A stretch of 32,643 bases of DNA from Bradyrhizobium sp. (GCF_028868675.1 NZ_JAGWUA010000028.1:1-32643), one strand, 5' to 3'; positions 10,152 through 17,185 are shown, counted from the stretch's first letter. Made by a program: numbers and translations. The notes: generated by a model not told the origin, from the letters alone.

Positions 10152-10892
10152 TCAGCGCCCCTGCGCCAGCCGGTCGGCCAGCCAATGCGGCAGGCCGTTC
10201 TCGCGGATACGGGACGCGGCCGCATCGATGTCGTAGGGCACGCGGCAATAGGTGATCTGGCAGCTCTCGGTATCGAACAGCACGAAGGACGCCGCGGGAT
10301 CGCCGTCGCGGGGCTGGCCGACCGAGCCGAGCACCGCGAGCCATTGCCGTCCGCGCAAGAGCTGCACCGGCATGTCGGTCTTCGGCGAGAAGCTCGTCAT
10401 CTTCGCCGTCACCGACATCGAATAGAGCGTGGGCCGGTGGATGTGTCCGCAGAAGGTGACGTGGGCGGGCGTCGCAATCAGGCTCTTGGCGGCGTCCGTG
10501 GTCGAGCGGACATAGGTCCACCGTGCCGGGCTCGAGGCTTCCGAATGCACGAACAGCCGCTCGCCTTCATCCACCGTCATCGGCAGCTCGGCGAGAAAGC
10601 GCCGCTGGGCGGCGTCGAGCCGTCCGCGGGTCCATTCGATGGCGACCTGGGCCTCGGCATTCATGGTCTCGAGCGACGAGCTGACCGCCTGGTCGTGGTT
10701 GCCGCGCACCGCCAGCGCGCCCTGCCCGACCAGCTCCATCGCGGTATCGACCACCCATTCCGGATCGGCGCCATAGCCGACGAAATCGCCGAGCAGGACC
10801 ACTCGCTCCGCGCCGCGCGCCCGCGCCGCCTTCAGGCACGCGTCGAAGGCCTGCCGGTTGGCATGGATATCCGAGAACACAGCAAGCAGCAC
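10152..10892 (-). CDS. Calcineurin-like metallophosphoesterase
   Basis: A 246-residue protein with the full metal-binding set of the YfcE/MJ0936-like group (Metallophos_2): FSDIHANRQAF at the N-terminus, VLLGDFVGYGADP, VRGNHDQAV and FCGHIHRPTLY. Members are phosphodiesterases or protein/nucleotide phosphatases. The GTG at 10892 is chosen because GGAGGAGG lies 4 nt upstream, the strongest ribosome site in this block. It precedes the kinase-Usp gene by 5 bp, so it may reverse the kinase's phosphorylation; that is inference from context. A FixK-like box lies 46 bp upstream of the start. No signal peptide is present. Confidence 0.92.
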   Translation of the reverse strand: MLLAVFSDIHANRQAFDACLKAARARGAERVVLLGDFVGYGADPEWVVDTAMELVGQGALAVRGNHDQAVSSSLETMNAEAQVAIEWTRGRLDAAQRRFLAELPMTVDEGERLFVHSEASSPARWTYVRSTTDAAKSLIATPAHVTFCGHIHRPTLYSMSVTAKMTSFSPKTDMPVQLLRGRQWLAVLGSVGQPRDGDPAASFVLFDTESCQITYCRVPYDIDAAASRIRENGLPHWLADRLAQGR

Positions 10893-10937
10893 GCAGCCTC
10901 CTCCAGAGTCAGGATATTCAGCGCAGCGACCGGGGGC

Positions 10938-10951
10938 TTGAGCGATATCAA
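10938..10951 (-). promoter_or_regulatory. Candidate FixK/FNR-type box upstream of phosphoesterase-kinase genes
   Basis: On the minus strand the site reads TTGA-TATCGC-TCAA, which fits the TTG(A/C)-N6-(T/G)CAA consensus of rhizobial FixK. Its centre is about 52 bp before the GTG start, so a class II start at -41.5 would leave a leader of only about 10 nt. A match of this strength is expected roughly once per window by chance, so the call is tentative. Confidence 0.35.
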
Positions 10952-11026
10952 ACGCCAGCATGCGCCGTCATGAGCCGATTTTCCAGTTGCGCATGGCCAG
11001 GATGCCATTCCGCCGCAGGACCGGAT

Positions 11027-11632
11027 TTATTGTTCGTCCTTGGGCGGCATGCGGGGCGGCGGCAGCGGCGCGAAGACCACGCCCTCGGAGCCGGGTGACG
11101 GCACCTTGAACTCGCCGGTCGAGGAATCCCCGCCGCTCGTCTCGAGGATGGCCTTCGGCGTCACATACTCGCGCACCACGTCGATGATGGTGCCTTCGCC
11201 GCCGCCGAAATCCGCGGCACGGCCGCCCTGCGGATGACCGGCCGCGATCTCGTTCTCGGCAGCGTGGGTCTTCTCGGCCAGCGCATCGCTGTAGGGAACG
11301 CGGTAGGCTCTCGGCACGCCGCTCGGCCGGTTGTCCTCGTCGAGCTCCTCGACCCACAGATAGATCGAGCCGGGATCGCCCTCCAGCGAATGCGGCTCCA
11401 CGATCCGCGACTTCAACAGCTTGAACGTGACGGGGAGCCGCTCCGTGCTGGCCCAGCCGAGCAGCCCGCGCATGCCGCCGAAGCTCACGACATAGAAGGC
11501 GCTGGTCACGACGACGGCGGCGGCTTTCAGCGACCAGTGCAGGCGTCCATAGACCAGCACGACCAGCAGCAGCGCGCCGAGCAGCGCGTAGCCGACCGAG
11601 AGGATGAGGATGACCGACTGCAGGCTATTCAC
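11027..11632 (-). CDS. Membrane protein with two N-terminal TM segments (third gene of channel operon)
   Basis: A 201-residue protein not matched to a named family. Two hydrophobic helices occupy about residues 7-31 and 35-57, followed by a soluble region (PVTFKLLKSRIVEPH, SIYLWVEELDEDNRPSG) and a Gly/Pro-rich, charged C-terminal tail. The hairpin of two helices would place both termini on the same side, so the soluble part is probably cytoplasmic. It starts with GTG at 11632, overlapping the previous gene by 8 bp in another frame, which implies translational coupling with the channel-like protein and its partner. It may be an accessory or cytoplasmic coupling subunit, but this is inference. 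Confidence 0.8.
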   Translation of the reverse strand: MNSLQSVILILSVGYALLGALLLVVLVYGRLHWSLKAAAVVVTSAFYVVSFGGMRGLLGWASTERLPVTFKLLKSRIVEPHSLEGDPGSIYLWVEELDEDNRPSGVPRAYRVPYSDALAEKTHAAENEIAAGHPQGGRAADFGGGEGTIIDVVREYVTPKAILETSGGDSSTGEFKVPSPGSEGVVFAPLPPPRMPPKDEQ

Positions 11633-12299
11633 GGCCCAGCATCCTGACGCCGGTCTTGGGATCGAGGTCGGCGCCGTTGGCGCGCCTGTTGCGGAAGGTC
11701 TCCAGCAGCGATTTCGGCCGCTGCTGCACGTCGACCACCCTGCCCTCGGCGTCGAGCCGGAAGCGCACGGCGGTCTTCTCGTCGCCGGTGTGGTTGACCG
11801 TCACCTTGTCGTCGAAGACCACCTGGGCGATGGGATTGAGCTTCTGCACCTTCACGATCGCCGGGACGGGCTCGCCGGTCGTCGCCTGGAAGTGCGAGAC
11901 GTTGACGGTGTATTCGCCGGCGAGGATACCGCGCACCGTGACGATCTCCTCGCGGATGGGCGAAGCGATCTTGCGGCCGTTGACCATGATGAAGTCGTTG
12001 GCGCCGCCACGATCGTCGCGGTCGAGCGTCAGGAAGCCGGCCTCGCGATGCCGGTACCACGAGATGTTGCCGACGGGGTCCTGAACGAACAGGTCGAGAT
12101 CGTCGGGGTGATTGTCGGGCCAGTCGAGCGTGATGATGAACTCCGCCTTGGAGTCGATCTTGCCCTCCTTGGAGTCGGGCGAGACGGCGAGCAGCGCGAG
12201 GAAGAACAGGAAGGCGATCACCTGCAGCGCCTTGAACAGCATGACACCCAGGGGATCGAACGGCTCCTCGCGCGGATAGAGGCCGAAATCATCCAGCAT
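11625..12299 (-). CDS. Single-TM protein with YfaP/DUF2135-like beta domain, in ExbD/TolR position
   Basis: A 224-residue protein with a short cytoplasmic N-terminus, one TM segment (about residues 19-40, VMLFKALQVIAFLFFLALLAV) and a large extracytoplasmic domain. That layout is the one used by ExbD, TolR and MotB, but the domain does not look like theirs. It reads IITLDWPDNHPDDLDLFVQD, then a WYRHR...LTLDRDDRGGAND stretch, then ILAGEYTVNVSHF, resembling the DxDLxVxxPxG and DDxxGxGxE pattern of YfaP/DUF2135 beta-sandwiches. Its ATG overlaps the end of the channel gene by 11 bp (ATG...TGA). There is no peptidoglycan-binding OmpA motif. The domain assignment is by eye and moderate in certainty. 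Confidence 0.82.
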   Translation of the reverse strand: MLDDFGLYPREEPFDPLGVMLFKALQVIAFLFFLALLAVSPDSKEGKIDSKAEFIITLDWPDNHPDDLDLFVQDPVGNISWYRHREAGFLTLDRDDRGGANDFIMVNGRKIASPIREEIVTVRGILAGEYTVNVSHFQATTGEPVPAIVKVQKLNPIAQVVFDDKVTVNHTGDEKTAVRFRLDAEGRVVDVQQRPKSLLETFRNRRANGADLDPKTGVRMLGRE

Positions 12300-13050
12300 G
12301 ACGGCGTTCCAGGGCCGGGGTCACATGGGTTTCGGTCAGCACGACGGCATCGGAGAACACCCGCTGCGTCGCGGCGTCGAGCATGTAGTACTGGATGCGA
12401 ACCAGGATCGAGCCGACGAGACCCGCGAGCGTCGTGTACATGGCGACAGCCATGCCGTCGCTCATCAGACCCATCGAGGATTTCATGGCGGCCTTGTCGG
12501 CGGCGTCGAGGCCGGCGATCGGCGCCAGCATGATGATGAAGCCGATGATCGTGCCGAGCAGGCCGAGCTTCATCAGCGTGTCGGACACGAAGGCGCCGAA
12601 CCCGTTCGACCCGCGCAGCCGGTCGGCCAGCGTCCGCAACAGCAGCGTCTGGTCGACGCGGTGATAGTCCTGCGCCGCCGCCTTGGTCACCAGGCTGTCG
12701 ATGTGGTCGCGGACGAGCCCGCGCGGCAGCACCGTCTCGTTCGGCTCCAGCGCCTTGCCGCCGGCCGGCGACGACAGCACCGCGCGGCAGCGCCGGGCCG
12801 CCGCGGCCTCCCGGGCGATCGCGCGGGTACGGACGAAGCAATGGCCGCACGTGACGACGTAGAGAACCGCGATCAGGCTGGAGATATAGGTGCGGTCCGA
12901 GACCAGCATCAGGCGGATCAGCCCGTAGCGCCACAGCAGCACGGCGGCGAAGACCGAAAGACCCGTGAAGATCATCCAGAGCAGGAGCGCGCTGCGCTCG
13001 GACGAATCGGCTGCGGCAAACGCGCCCTGTTCAACGGTCGTGGAACTCAT
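12289..13050 (-). CDS. MotA/TolQ/ExbB family proton-channel-like protein
   Basis: A 253-residue inner-membrane protein with four predicted TM segments: about 21-41, 56-74, 162-181 and 197-222. The last two carry the MotA_ExbB signature (SDTLMKLGLLGTIIGFIIML, then GMAVAMYTTLAGLVGSILVR). Between TM2 and TM3 lies a basic cytoplasmic loop containing VRTRAIAREAAAARR. Such proteins form pentamers that couple proton or sodium flow to movement of a partner protein. Four TM segments recall MotA more than ExbB/TolQ (three). The ATG at 13050 has GGGAGG 8 nt upstream. The next two genes overlap it in a chain. What the motor or channel drives is unknown; no TonB, Tol or flagellar gene is nearby. Confidence 0.9.
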   Translation of the reverse strand: MSSTTVEQGAFAAADSSERSALLLWMIFTGLSVFAAVLLWRYGLIRLMLVSDRTYISSLIAVLYVVTCGHCFVRTRAIAREAAAARRCRAVLSSPAGGKALEPNETVLPRGLVRDHIDSLVTKAAAQDYHRVDQTLLLRTLADRLRGSNGFGAFVSDTLMKLGLLGTIIGFIIMLAPIAGLDAADKAAMKSSMGLMSDGMAVAMYTTLAGLVGSILVRIQYYMLDAATQRVFSDAVVLTETHVTPALERRHAG

Positions 13051-13258
13051 GCCGAGCACCTCCCGCCTGCAGCGTTGCGCGACCCTGATGGATCAAAGCC
13101 GCGAGCCGGGCCCAGTGAGGTACCGCATGCGATCCCCCCAATCGTCGGGCAGGCGACAGTAACAACAGCGTCGTTTCTTGCCAATTGCCGGACGCGTGAG
13201 CGTTGCGGTTCGCATCGTGTCGATGCAATGGATCCGCAGCGTGATCCGCTGCTGAGCG

Positions 13259-13846
13259 TTACGCCGCCTGCAATCCGCGCAGCAGAAGCGCGAGCAGCGC
13301 GTCGATGCGCGCGGGCAGTTCGGGATCCTTCCACTCGGCGGCATGCGCCGGGTGGTGATAGCGGCTGGTCGCATCGAAAATCGCCACCGCGGTCGCCTTG
13401 GCGTCGCCGATGTGGAACACGCCCTGCTTCACGCCGTCCGTCAGGATGCAGGCGACCTGGTCGATCAGGCAGTCCTTGTGGCACTTGACCGCCGCGCAGG
13501 CCTCGCGCGCCAGAGTCAAATAGGTCTGGAACATCTCGGGATCGTCGCACAGGCGCGCCTGCTTGGCCGCAAACAGCGTGCGCAGCCAGCGGCCAAGACG
13601 GTCCGGCGCGGAACCCGTTTCCTCCGCGATCTGGCGCAGCGGCGTGTCGAAGCGATCGAGCCAGCGCTTGGCCACCGCCTCGCGCAGCGACGCCTTGCTC
13701 GGAAAATGGCGATAGACACTGCCGTGGCTGACATCGAGCGCGCGGGCAACGTCCACCACCGTGGCCTTGGCAAGACCATAACGCCGCAACACGTCCTCGG
13801 TGACCTCCAGAATACGCTCGGGGGTCAAGACCACGGCTTCATTCAT
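13259..13846 (-). CDS. TetR-family transcriptional regulator
   Basis: A 195-residue repressor. Residues about 8-55 form the TetR_N helix-turn-helix (ILEVTEDVLRRYGLAKATVVDVARALDVSHGSVYRHFPSKASL); the rest is a helical ligand-binding domain with cysteines in EACAAVKCHKDCLIDQVACI. The ligand is unknown; the cysteine-rich stretch could allow redox or metal sensing, but this is speculation. It lies 50 bp after a possible 33-aa ORF on the same strand. Further upstream, two inverted repeats overlap a TTGACA-type promoter, which suggests autorepression. The divergent gene across this region is purB, though the target may simply be its own operon. Confidence 0.93.
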   Translation of the reverse strand: MNEAVVLTPERILEVTEDVLRRYGLAKATVVDVARALDVSHGSVYRHFPSKASLREAVAKRWLDRFDTPLRQIAEETGSAPDRLGRWLRTLFAAKQARLCDDPEMFQTYLTLAREACAAVKCHKDCLIDQVACILTDGVKQGVFHIGDAKATAVAIFDATSRYHHPAHAAEWKDPELPARIDALLALLLRGLQAA

Positions 13847-13896
13847 GCCAGCACCATGTTCCCGTTGAATGGGTTTCGGTCGGTCGGCCTACCCCG

Positions 13897-13998
13897 TCAG
13901 TGCGTCAGTTTCGCGGCCTGCGCCGCAATCTGCCGCGCCACCTGCAAGTTGAGCCAGCGTCCAATCCGTCCCGTCAAATTCACGATCTCGCTCGTCAT
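13897..13998 (-). CDS. Small hypothetical protein (33 aa) upstream of the TetR gene
   Basis: A 33-codon ORF (MTSEIVNLTGRIGRWLNLQV...) with a good ribosome site, GGAGAG 7 nt before the ATG. The peptide is a likely amphipathic helix with basic and hydrophobic faces and no recognised domain. It lies between the operator-rich promoter region and the TetR gene, so it would be the first gene of that operon. Annotation pipelines usually miss proteins of this size. The evidence is the ribosome site and position only. Confidence 0.45.
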   Translation of the reverse strand: MTSEIVNLTGRIGRWLNLQVARQIAAQAAKLTH

Positions 13999-14110
13999 CG
14001 TCGTACTCTCCAATCGCAACGGCCTGCCCTGAATACGGCCCTCGATCCCTTTTGTTTCGGATCGCGAGCTCCCCGTCGGACGGGCCGCGGGACGCCCATT
14101 CCCAGCATCT

Positions 14111-14128
14111 GCAGATGCAGATGCAGAT
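14111..14128. repeat. Three tandem copies of GCAGAT
   Basis: Three exact head-to-tail copies of a 6-bp unit, preceded by CATCT so that the left end also reads as the palindrome ATCTGCAGAT. It lies in the presumed leader of the small ORF/tetR transcript. It is too short and unspaced to be a CRISPR. Confidence 0.7.
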
Positions 14129-14142
14129 AGCATATCTCGATG

Positions 14143-14160
14143 ACAGATTTCAATATCTGT
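14143..14160. promoter_or_regulatory. Inverted repeat ACAGAT-N6-ATCTGT (candidate operator)
   Basis: A perfect 6-bp inverted repeat with a 6-bp spacer, total 18 bp, in the size range of TetR-family operators. It overlaps the -10 element proposed for the small ORF/tetR promoter (14157-14162) by 4 bp. Its neighbour 14163-14182 has a different arm sequence but the same spacing. Confidence 0.5.
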
Positions 14161-14184
14161 TAGACAATCTTCCGTGATTGTCAA
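14157..14184 (-). promoter_or_regulatory. Sigma-70-type promoter for the small ORF/tetR unit
   Basis: On the minus strand TTGACA (14184-14179), a 16-bp spacer and TAACAG (14162-14157) form a promoter with a perfect -35 and a modest -10. The inferred start near 14150 leaves a leader of about 150 nt to the 33-aa ORF. Two inverted repeats cover it almost completely. Confidence 0.5.
14163..14182. promoter_or_regulatory. Inverted repeat GACAATC-N6-GATTGTC (candidate operator)
   Basis: A perfect 7-bp inverted repeat with a 6-bp spacer, flanked by further partly complementary bases (GTT on the left, AAC on the right). It occupies the whole spacer between the proposed -35 and -10 of the tetR promoter, so a bound repressor there would block polymerase. 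Confidence 0.55.
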
Positions 14185-14329
14185 CGTATTTGGATACCGC
14201 CAATCCTTCTCCGCTCATTTCAGCCAGCCGATTTGTTTCACCCCGGCCTGTCTGGTAAGTCACGGCGTAAAAAACATTTGGCTGGAGCCGCAGCTTGCGC
14301 GCGCCCGCCCACCTGCCTGGAGTGTCGAG

Positions 14330-15637
14330 ATGATCCCCCGCTATACCCGCCCGGAAATGGCCGCGATCTGGGAGCCGCAGACACGCTTCAAGATCTGGTT
14401 CGAGATCGAGGCGCATGCGGCGGACGCGCTGGCCGAGCTCGGCACCATCCCCAAGGAGGCCGCCAGGACGGTCTGGGAGAAGGCTAGCTCCGTCACCTTC
14501 AACGTCGAGCGCATCGACGAGATCGAGCGCGAGACCAAGCACGACGTCATCGCCTTCCTGACCCATCTCGCCGAGATCGTCGGGCCCGAGGCGCGCTTCG
14601 TGCACCAGGGCATGACCTCCTCCGACGTCCTCGACACCTGCCTCAACGTACAGCTCACCCGCGCCGCCGACCTGCTGCTCGCGGACCTCGACAAGGTGCT
14701 CGCCGCGCTGAAGAAGCGCGCCTTCGAGCACAAGATGACGCCGACCATCGGCCGCTCGCACGGCATCCATGCCGAGCCCGTCACCTTCGGGCTGAAGCTT
14801 GCCTATGCCTACGCCGAGTTCTCGCGCGCCCGCGAGCGCCTGGTCGCCGCGCGGAAAGAGGTCGCGACTTGCGCGATCTCCGGCGCGGTCGGCACGTTCG
14901 CCCAGATCGATCCGCGCGTCGAGGCGCATGTCGCGAAGGCCATGGGGCTTTCGCCGGAGCCGATCTCGACGCAGGTGATCCCGCGCGATCGCCATGCGAT
15001 GTATTTTGCCACCCTCGGCGTGATCGCCTCGTCGGTCGAGCGCATTGCGGTCGAGATCCGCCACCTGCAGCGCACCGAGGTGCTGGAAGCGGAGGAGTTC
15101 TTCTCGGAGGGACAAAAGGGTTCTTCCGCGATGCCGCACAAGCGCAATCCCGTGCTGTCGGAGAATCTCTCCGGTCTCGCGCGCATGGTACGCGCCTATG
15201 TGACGCCGGCGCTGGAGAACGTCGTGCTCTGGCACGAGCGCGACATCTCGCATTCCTCGGCCGAGCGCATGATGGGCCCGGATGCCACCGTGACGCTCGA
15301 CTTCGCGCTGATGCGGCTCGCCGGCCTGATCGACAAGCTCCTGGTCTATCCCGCCAACATGCAGAAGAACCTCGACCGGCTCGGCGGCCTCGTGCATTCG
15401 CAGCGCGTGCTGCTGGCGCTGACGCAGAAGGGCGCGAGCCGCGAGGATTCCTACCGGCTCGTGCAGCGCAACGCCATGCCGGTCTGGCGCGGCGAAGGCG
15501 ACTTCCTGCAGCTTCTGAAGAAGGACGCCGAGGTGAAGAAATATCTCAGCGACGCCGAGCTCGAGGAGCAGTTCGACCTCGGCTATCACCTCAAGCACGT
15601 CGACACGATCTTCAAGCGCGTGTTCGGGGAGAGCTGA
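14330..15637 (+). CDS. purB: Adenylosuccinate lyase
   Basis: A 435-residue cytoplasmic enzyme of the fumarase/aspartase superfamily. It releases fumarate from SAICAR and from adenylosuccinate in purine synthesis. The start MIPRYTRPEMAAIWEPQTRF is typical of the bacterial PurB group. Catalytic features are HQGMTSSDVLDT, H144 in GRSHGIHAEP, and the mobile-loop signature SSAMPHKRNP around residue 268. The length is normal for the family. The ATG at 14330 has GGAG 7 nt upstream; the frame extends about 150 bp further without a start of similar quality. It is followed after 130 bp by an M20 amidohydrolase gene on the same strand. Confidence 0.97.
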   Translation: MIPRYTRPEMAAIWEPQTRFKIWFEIEAHAADALAELGTIPKEAARTVWEKASSVTFNVERIDEIERETKHDVIAFLTHLAEIVGPEARFVHQGMTSSDVLDTCLNVQLTRAADLLLADLDKVLAALKKRAFEHKMTPTIGRSHGIHAEPVTFGLKLAYAYAEFSRARERLVAARKEVATCAISGAVGTFAQIDPRVEAHVAKAMGLSPEPISTQVIPRDRHAMYFATLGVIASSVERIAVEIRHLQRTEVLEAEEFFSEGQKGSSAMPHKRNPVLSENLSGLARMVRAYVTPALENVVLWHERDISHSSAERMMGPDATVTLDFALMRLAGLIDKLLVYPANMQKNLDRLGGLVHSQRVLLALTQKGASREDSYRLVQRNAMPVWRGEGDFLQLLKKDAEVKKYLSDAELEEQFDLGYHLKHVDTIFKRVFGES

Positions 15638-15767
15638 GCACACACCGCACTCGTGTCCCCCACGCGTTGCAGCGCACATCTGCATGACCAGCATTTCCCG
15701 TGACAATGCGGCGGGTTGCGCTACGCTGACCCGCCCCCGCGAATTCGTCACAAGAAACGGACCTCCC

Positions 15768-16940
15768 ATGCCCATCGTCAACCGCATCGCCGCCCTGTCA
15801 GATGAAATGGCCGCCTGGCGCCACGATTTCCACGAAAATCCCGAGCTGCTCTACGAGGTGCATCGCACCGCCGGCATCGTCGCCGATCGCTTGCGCGAGT
15901 TCGGCTGTGACGAGGTAGTCACCGGCATCGGCCGCACCGGCGTGGTCGGCGTGATCCGCGGCCGCAAGACCGGTTCGGGCAAGACCATCGGCCTGCGCGC
16001 CGACATGGATGCGCTGCCGATCGAGGAGACCTCCGGCGTGCCCTATGCGTCGAAAGTTCCCGGCAAGATGCACGCCTGCGGCCATGACGGCCACACCGCA
16101 ATGCTGCTCGGCGCCGCAAAATATCTCGCCGAGACGCGCAATTTCGACGGCACTGCCATCGTGATCTTCCAGCCGGCGGAGGAAGGCGGCGGCGGCGGCA
16201 AGGCCATGGTCGACGACGGGCTTATGACGCGCTGGGGCATCCAGGAGGTCTACGGCCTGCACAACATGCCGGGCCTGCCCGAAGGGCATTTCGCCACCAC
16301 GCCTGGAGCGATGCTGGCCTCGTCCGACAATGTGAAGATCACGGTCACCGGCAAGGGCGGGCATGCCGGCGCGGGCCCGCACAAGGCGGTCGACAGCGTG
16401 CTGATCGGCTCGCAGATCGTCAACGCGCTGCAGTCGATCGTTGCGCGCAACGTCGATCCCCTGAAGTCGGCGGTGATCTCGATCACCCAGTTCCACGCCG
16501 GCACCGCCTTCAACATCATCCCCGAGACCGCCGAGCTCGGCGGCACGGTGCGCACGCTCGATCCCGAGGTGCGCGATCTCGTCGAGCGCCGCATCGGCGA
16601 GGTCGCCGACAGCGTGGCGCGCGCCTATGGCGGCTCGGCCGAGACGGTCTATACCCGCATGTATCCGGTGACGATGAACCACGCGCGCGAGGCCGGTGTC
16701 GCCGCGGAGATCGCGCGCGACATCGTCGGCGCCGACCGCGTCATCGACCGCGTGGTGCCGCTGATGGGCGCGGAGGACTTTTCCTTCATGCTGGAAGCGC
16801 GCCCCGGCGCCTTCATCTTCCTCGGCATGGGCGACGGCAACGAGTGCCACCACCCGGCCTACGTCTTCAACGACAACATTCTCGGCCACGGCGCCTCCTA
16901 CTGGGTGCGCCTGGTCGAGAAGACGATGCCGGCGGGCTAG
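15768..16940 (+). CDS. M20-family amidohydrolase (hippurate hydrolase-like)
   Basis: A 390-residue metal-dependent amidohydrolase of the M20D type, which removes N-acyl groups from amino acids or acts on related amides. The metal and catalytic residues are seen in GLRADMDALPI, MHACGHDGHTAMLLG (C104, H106), PAEEGGGGGKAMVDDG (E138, E139), YGLHNMPG (H165) and the C-terminal ECHHPAYVFND. The dimerisation domain lies at about 185-295 (KITVTGKGGHAGAGPHKAVDS). No signal peptide is present. The ATG at 15768 gives the usual family start; the frame continues 84 bp upstream without a better site. The substrate cannot be told; IAA-conjugates or hippurate are textbook possibilities. Confidence 0.93.
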   Translation: MPIVNRIAALSDEMAAWRHDFHENPELLYEVHRTAGIVADRLREFGCDEVVTGIGRTGVVGVIRGRKTGSGKTIGLRADMDALPIEETSGVPYASKVPGKMHACGHDGHTAMLLGAAKYLAETRNFDGTAIVIFQPAEEGGGGGKAMVDDGLMTRWGIQEVYGLHNMPGLPEGHFATTPGAMLASSDNVKITVTGKGGHAGAGPHKAVDSVLIGSQIVNALQSIVARNVDPLKSAVISITQFHAGTAFNIIPETAELGGTVRTLDPEVRDLVERRIGEVADSVARAYGGSAETVYTRMYPVTMNHAREAGVAAEIARDIVGADRVIDRVVPLMGAEDFSFMLEARPGAFIFLGMGDGNECHHPAYVFNDNILGHGASYWVRLVEKTMPAG

Positions 16941-17001
16941 GTCGAAGACGGCAGGGCGGGCGGATCAGCGACGCGCGATCCGCCAGATCAGCGTGCATCA
17001 C

Positions 17002-17040
17002 GGGGCGGGTTGGATTGGATTGAACTCAATCCCGCCCCTT
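17002..17040 (+). terminator. Hairpin downstream of the amidohydrolase gene
   Basis: Outer arms GGGGCG (17002-17007) and CGCCCC (17033-17038) enclose an inner perfect stem GGATTG/CAATCC (17017-17022, 17027-17032) with an AACT loop and a bulge on the left side. Only two T follow, so termination may need a factor or the structure may be an mRNA 3' stabiliser. Confidence 0.5.
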
Positions 17041-17108
17041 GCCTGCTCGCCAGCCGCAACACGCAAGCATCCCTGCCATTCTTCCTGAGCCAGAGAGCTG
17101 GCTCGATA

Positions 17109-17122
17109 TTGATCTCCGTCAA
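17109..17122 (+). promoter_or_regulatory. Candidate FixK/FNR-type box upstream of a small secreted protein
   Basis: TTGATCTCCGTCAA fits the TTG(A/C)-N6-(T/G)CAA consensus and has the TTGATC left half usual in strong rhizobial FixK sites. The centre is 70 bp before the ATG at 17186. A class II start would fall near 17157, leaving a leader of about 29 nt that carries the ribosome site. The geometry is good. Confidence 0.55.
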
Positions 17123-17185
17123 CAAAGGGACGCAAGGGCACGGCATGTTGCCTCGGAATTTTCATCCTGCAAGGGAGAGAACCAC

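Larger units (their letters stand above)
13999..14329. other. Intergenic control region between the small ORF/tetR unit and purB
   Basis: This 331-bp spacer separates divergent genes. It holds a triplicated GCAGAT (14111-14128), two adjacent inverted repeats (14143-14160 and 14163-14182) and a minus-strand promoter that they overlap. The purB-proximal half (14185-14329) has a weak TTGTTT-N17-TAAGTC pair starting near 14232 as the only promoter-like match, and a GGAG ribosome site for purB at 14319-14322. Confidence 0.6.

Noticed and set aside
10147-10521. N-terminal extension of the kinase-Usp protein
   Set aside because: The extra 125 residues overlap the phosphoesterase gene and look like frame-shifted sequence; the ATG at 10146 directly precedes the kinase domain.
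13212-13252. Two small hairpins after tetR (GCATCG/CGATGC and GCAGCG/CGCTGC) as a terminator
   Set aside because: Both stems are only 6 bp and neither is followed by a T tract on the minus strand; chance is likely in GC-rich DNA.
14111-14128. Tandem GCAGAT copies as a CRISPR or iteron array
   Set aside because: The units are 6 bp, contiguous and only three in number, with no spacers and no cas or rep genes.
17020-17030. TTGA...TCAA as a second FixK box near 17021
   Set aside because: The spacer is 2 bp instead of 6; it is part of the terminator-like hairpin.
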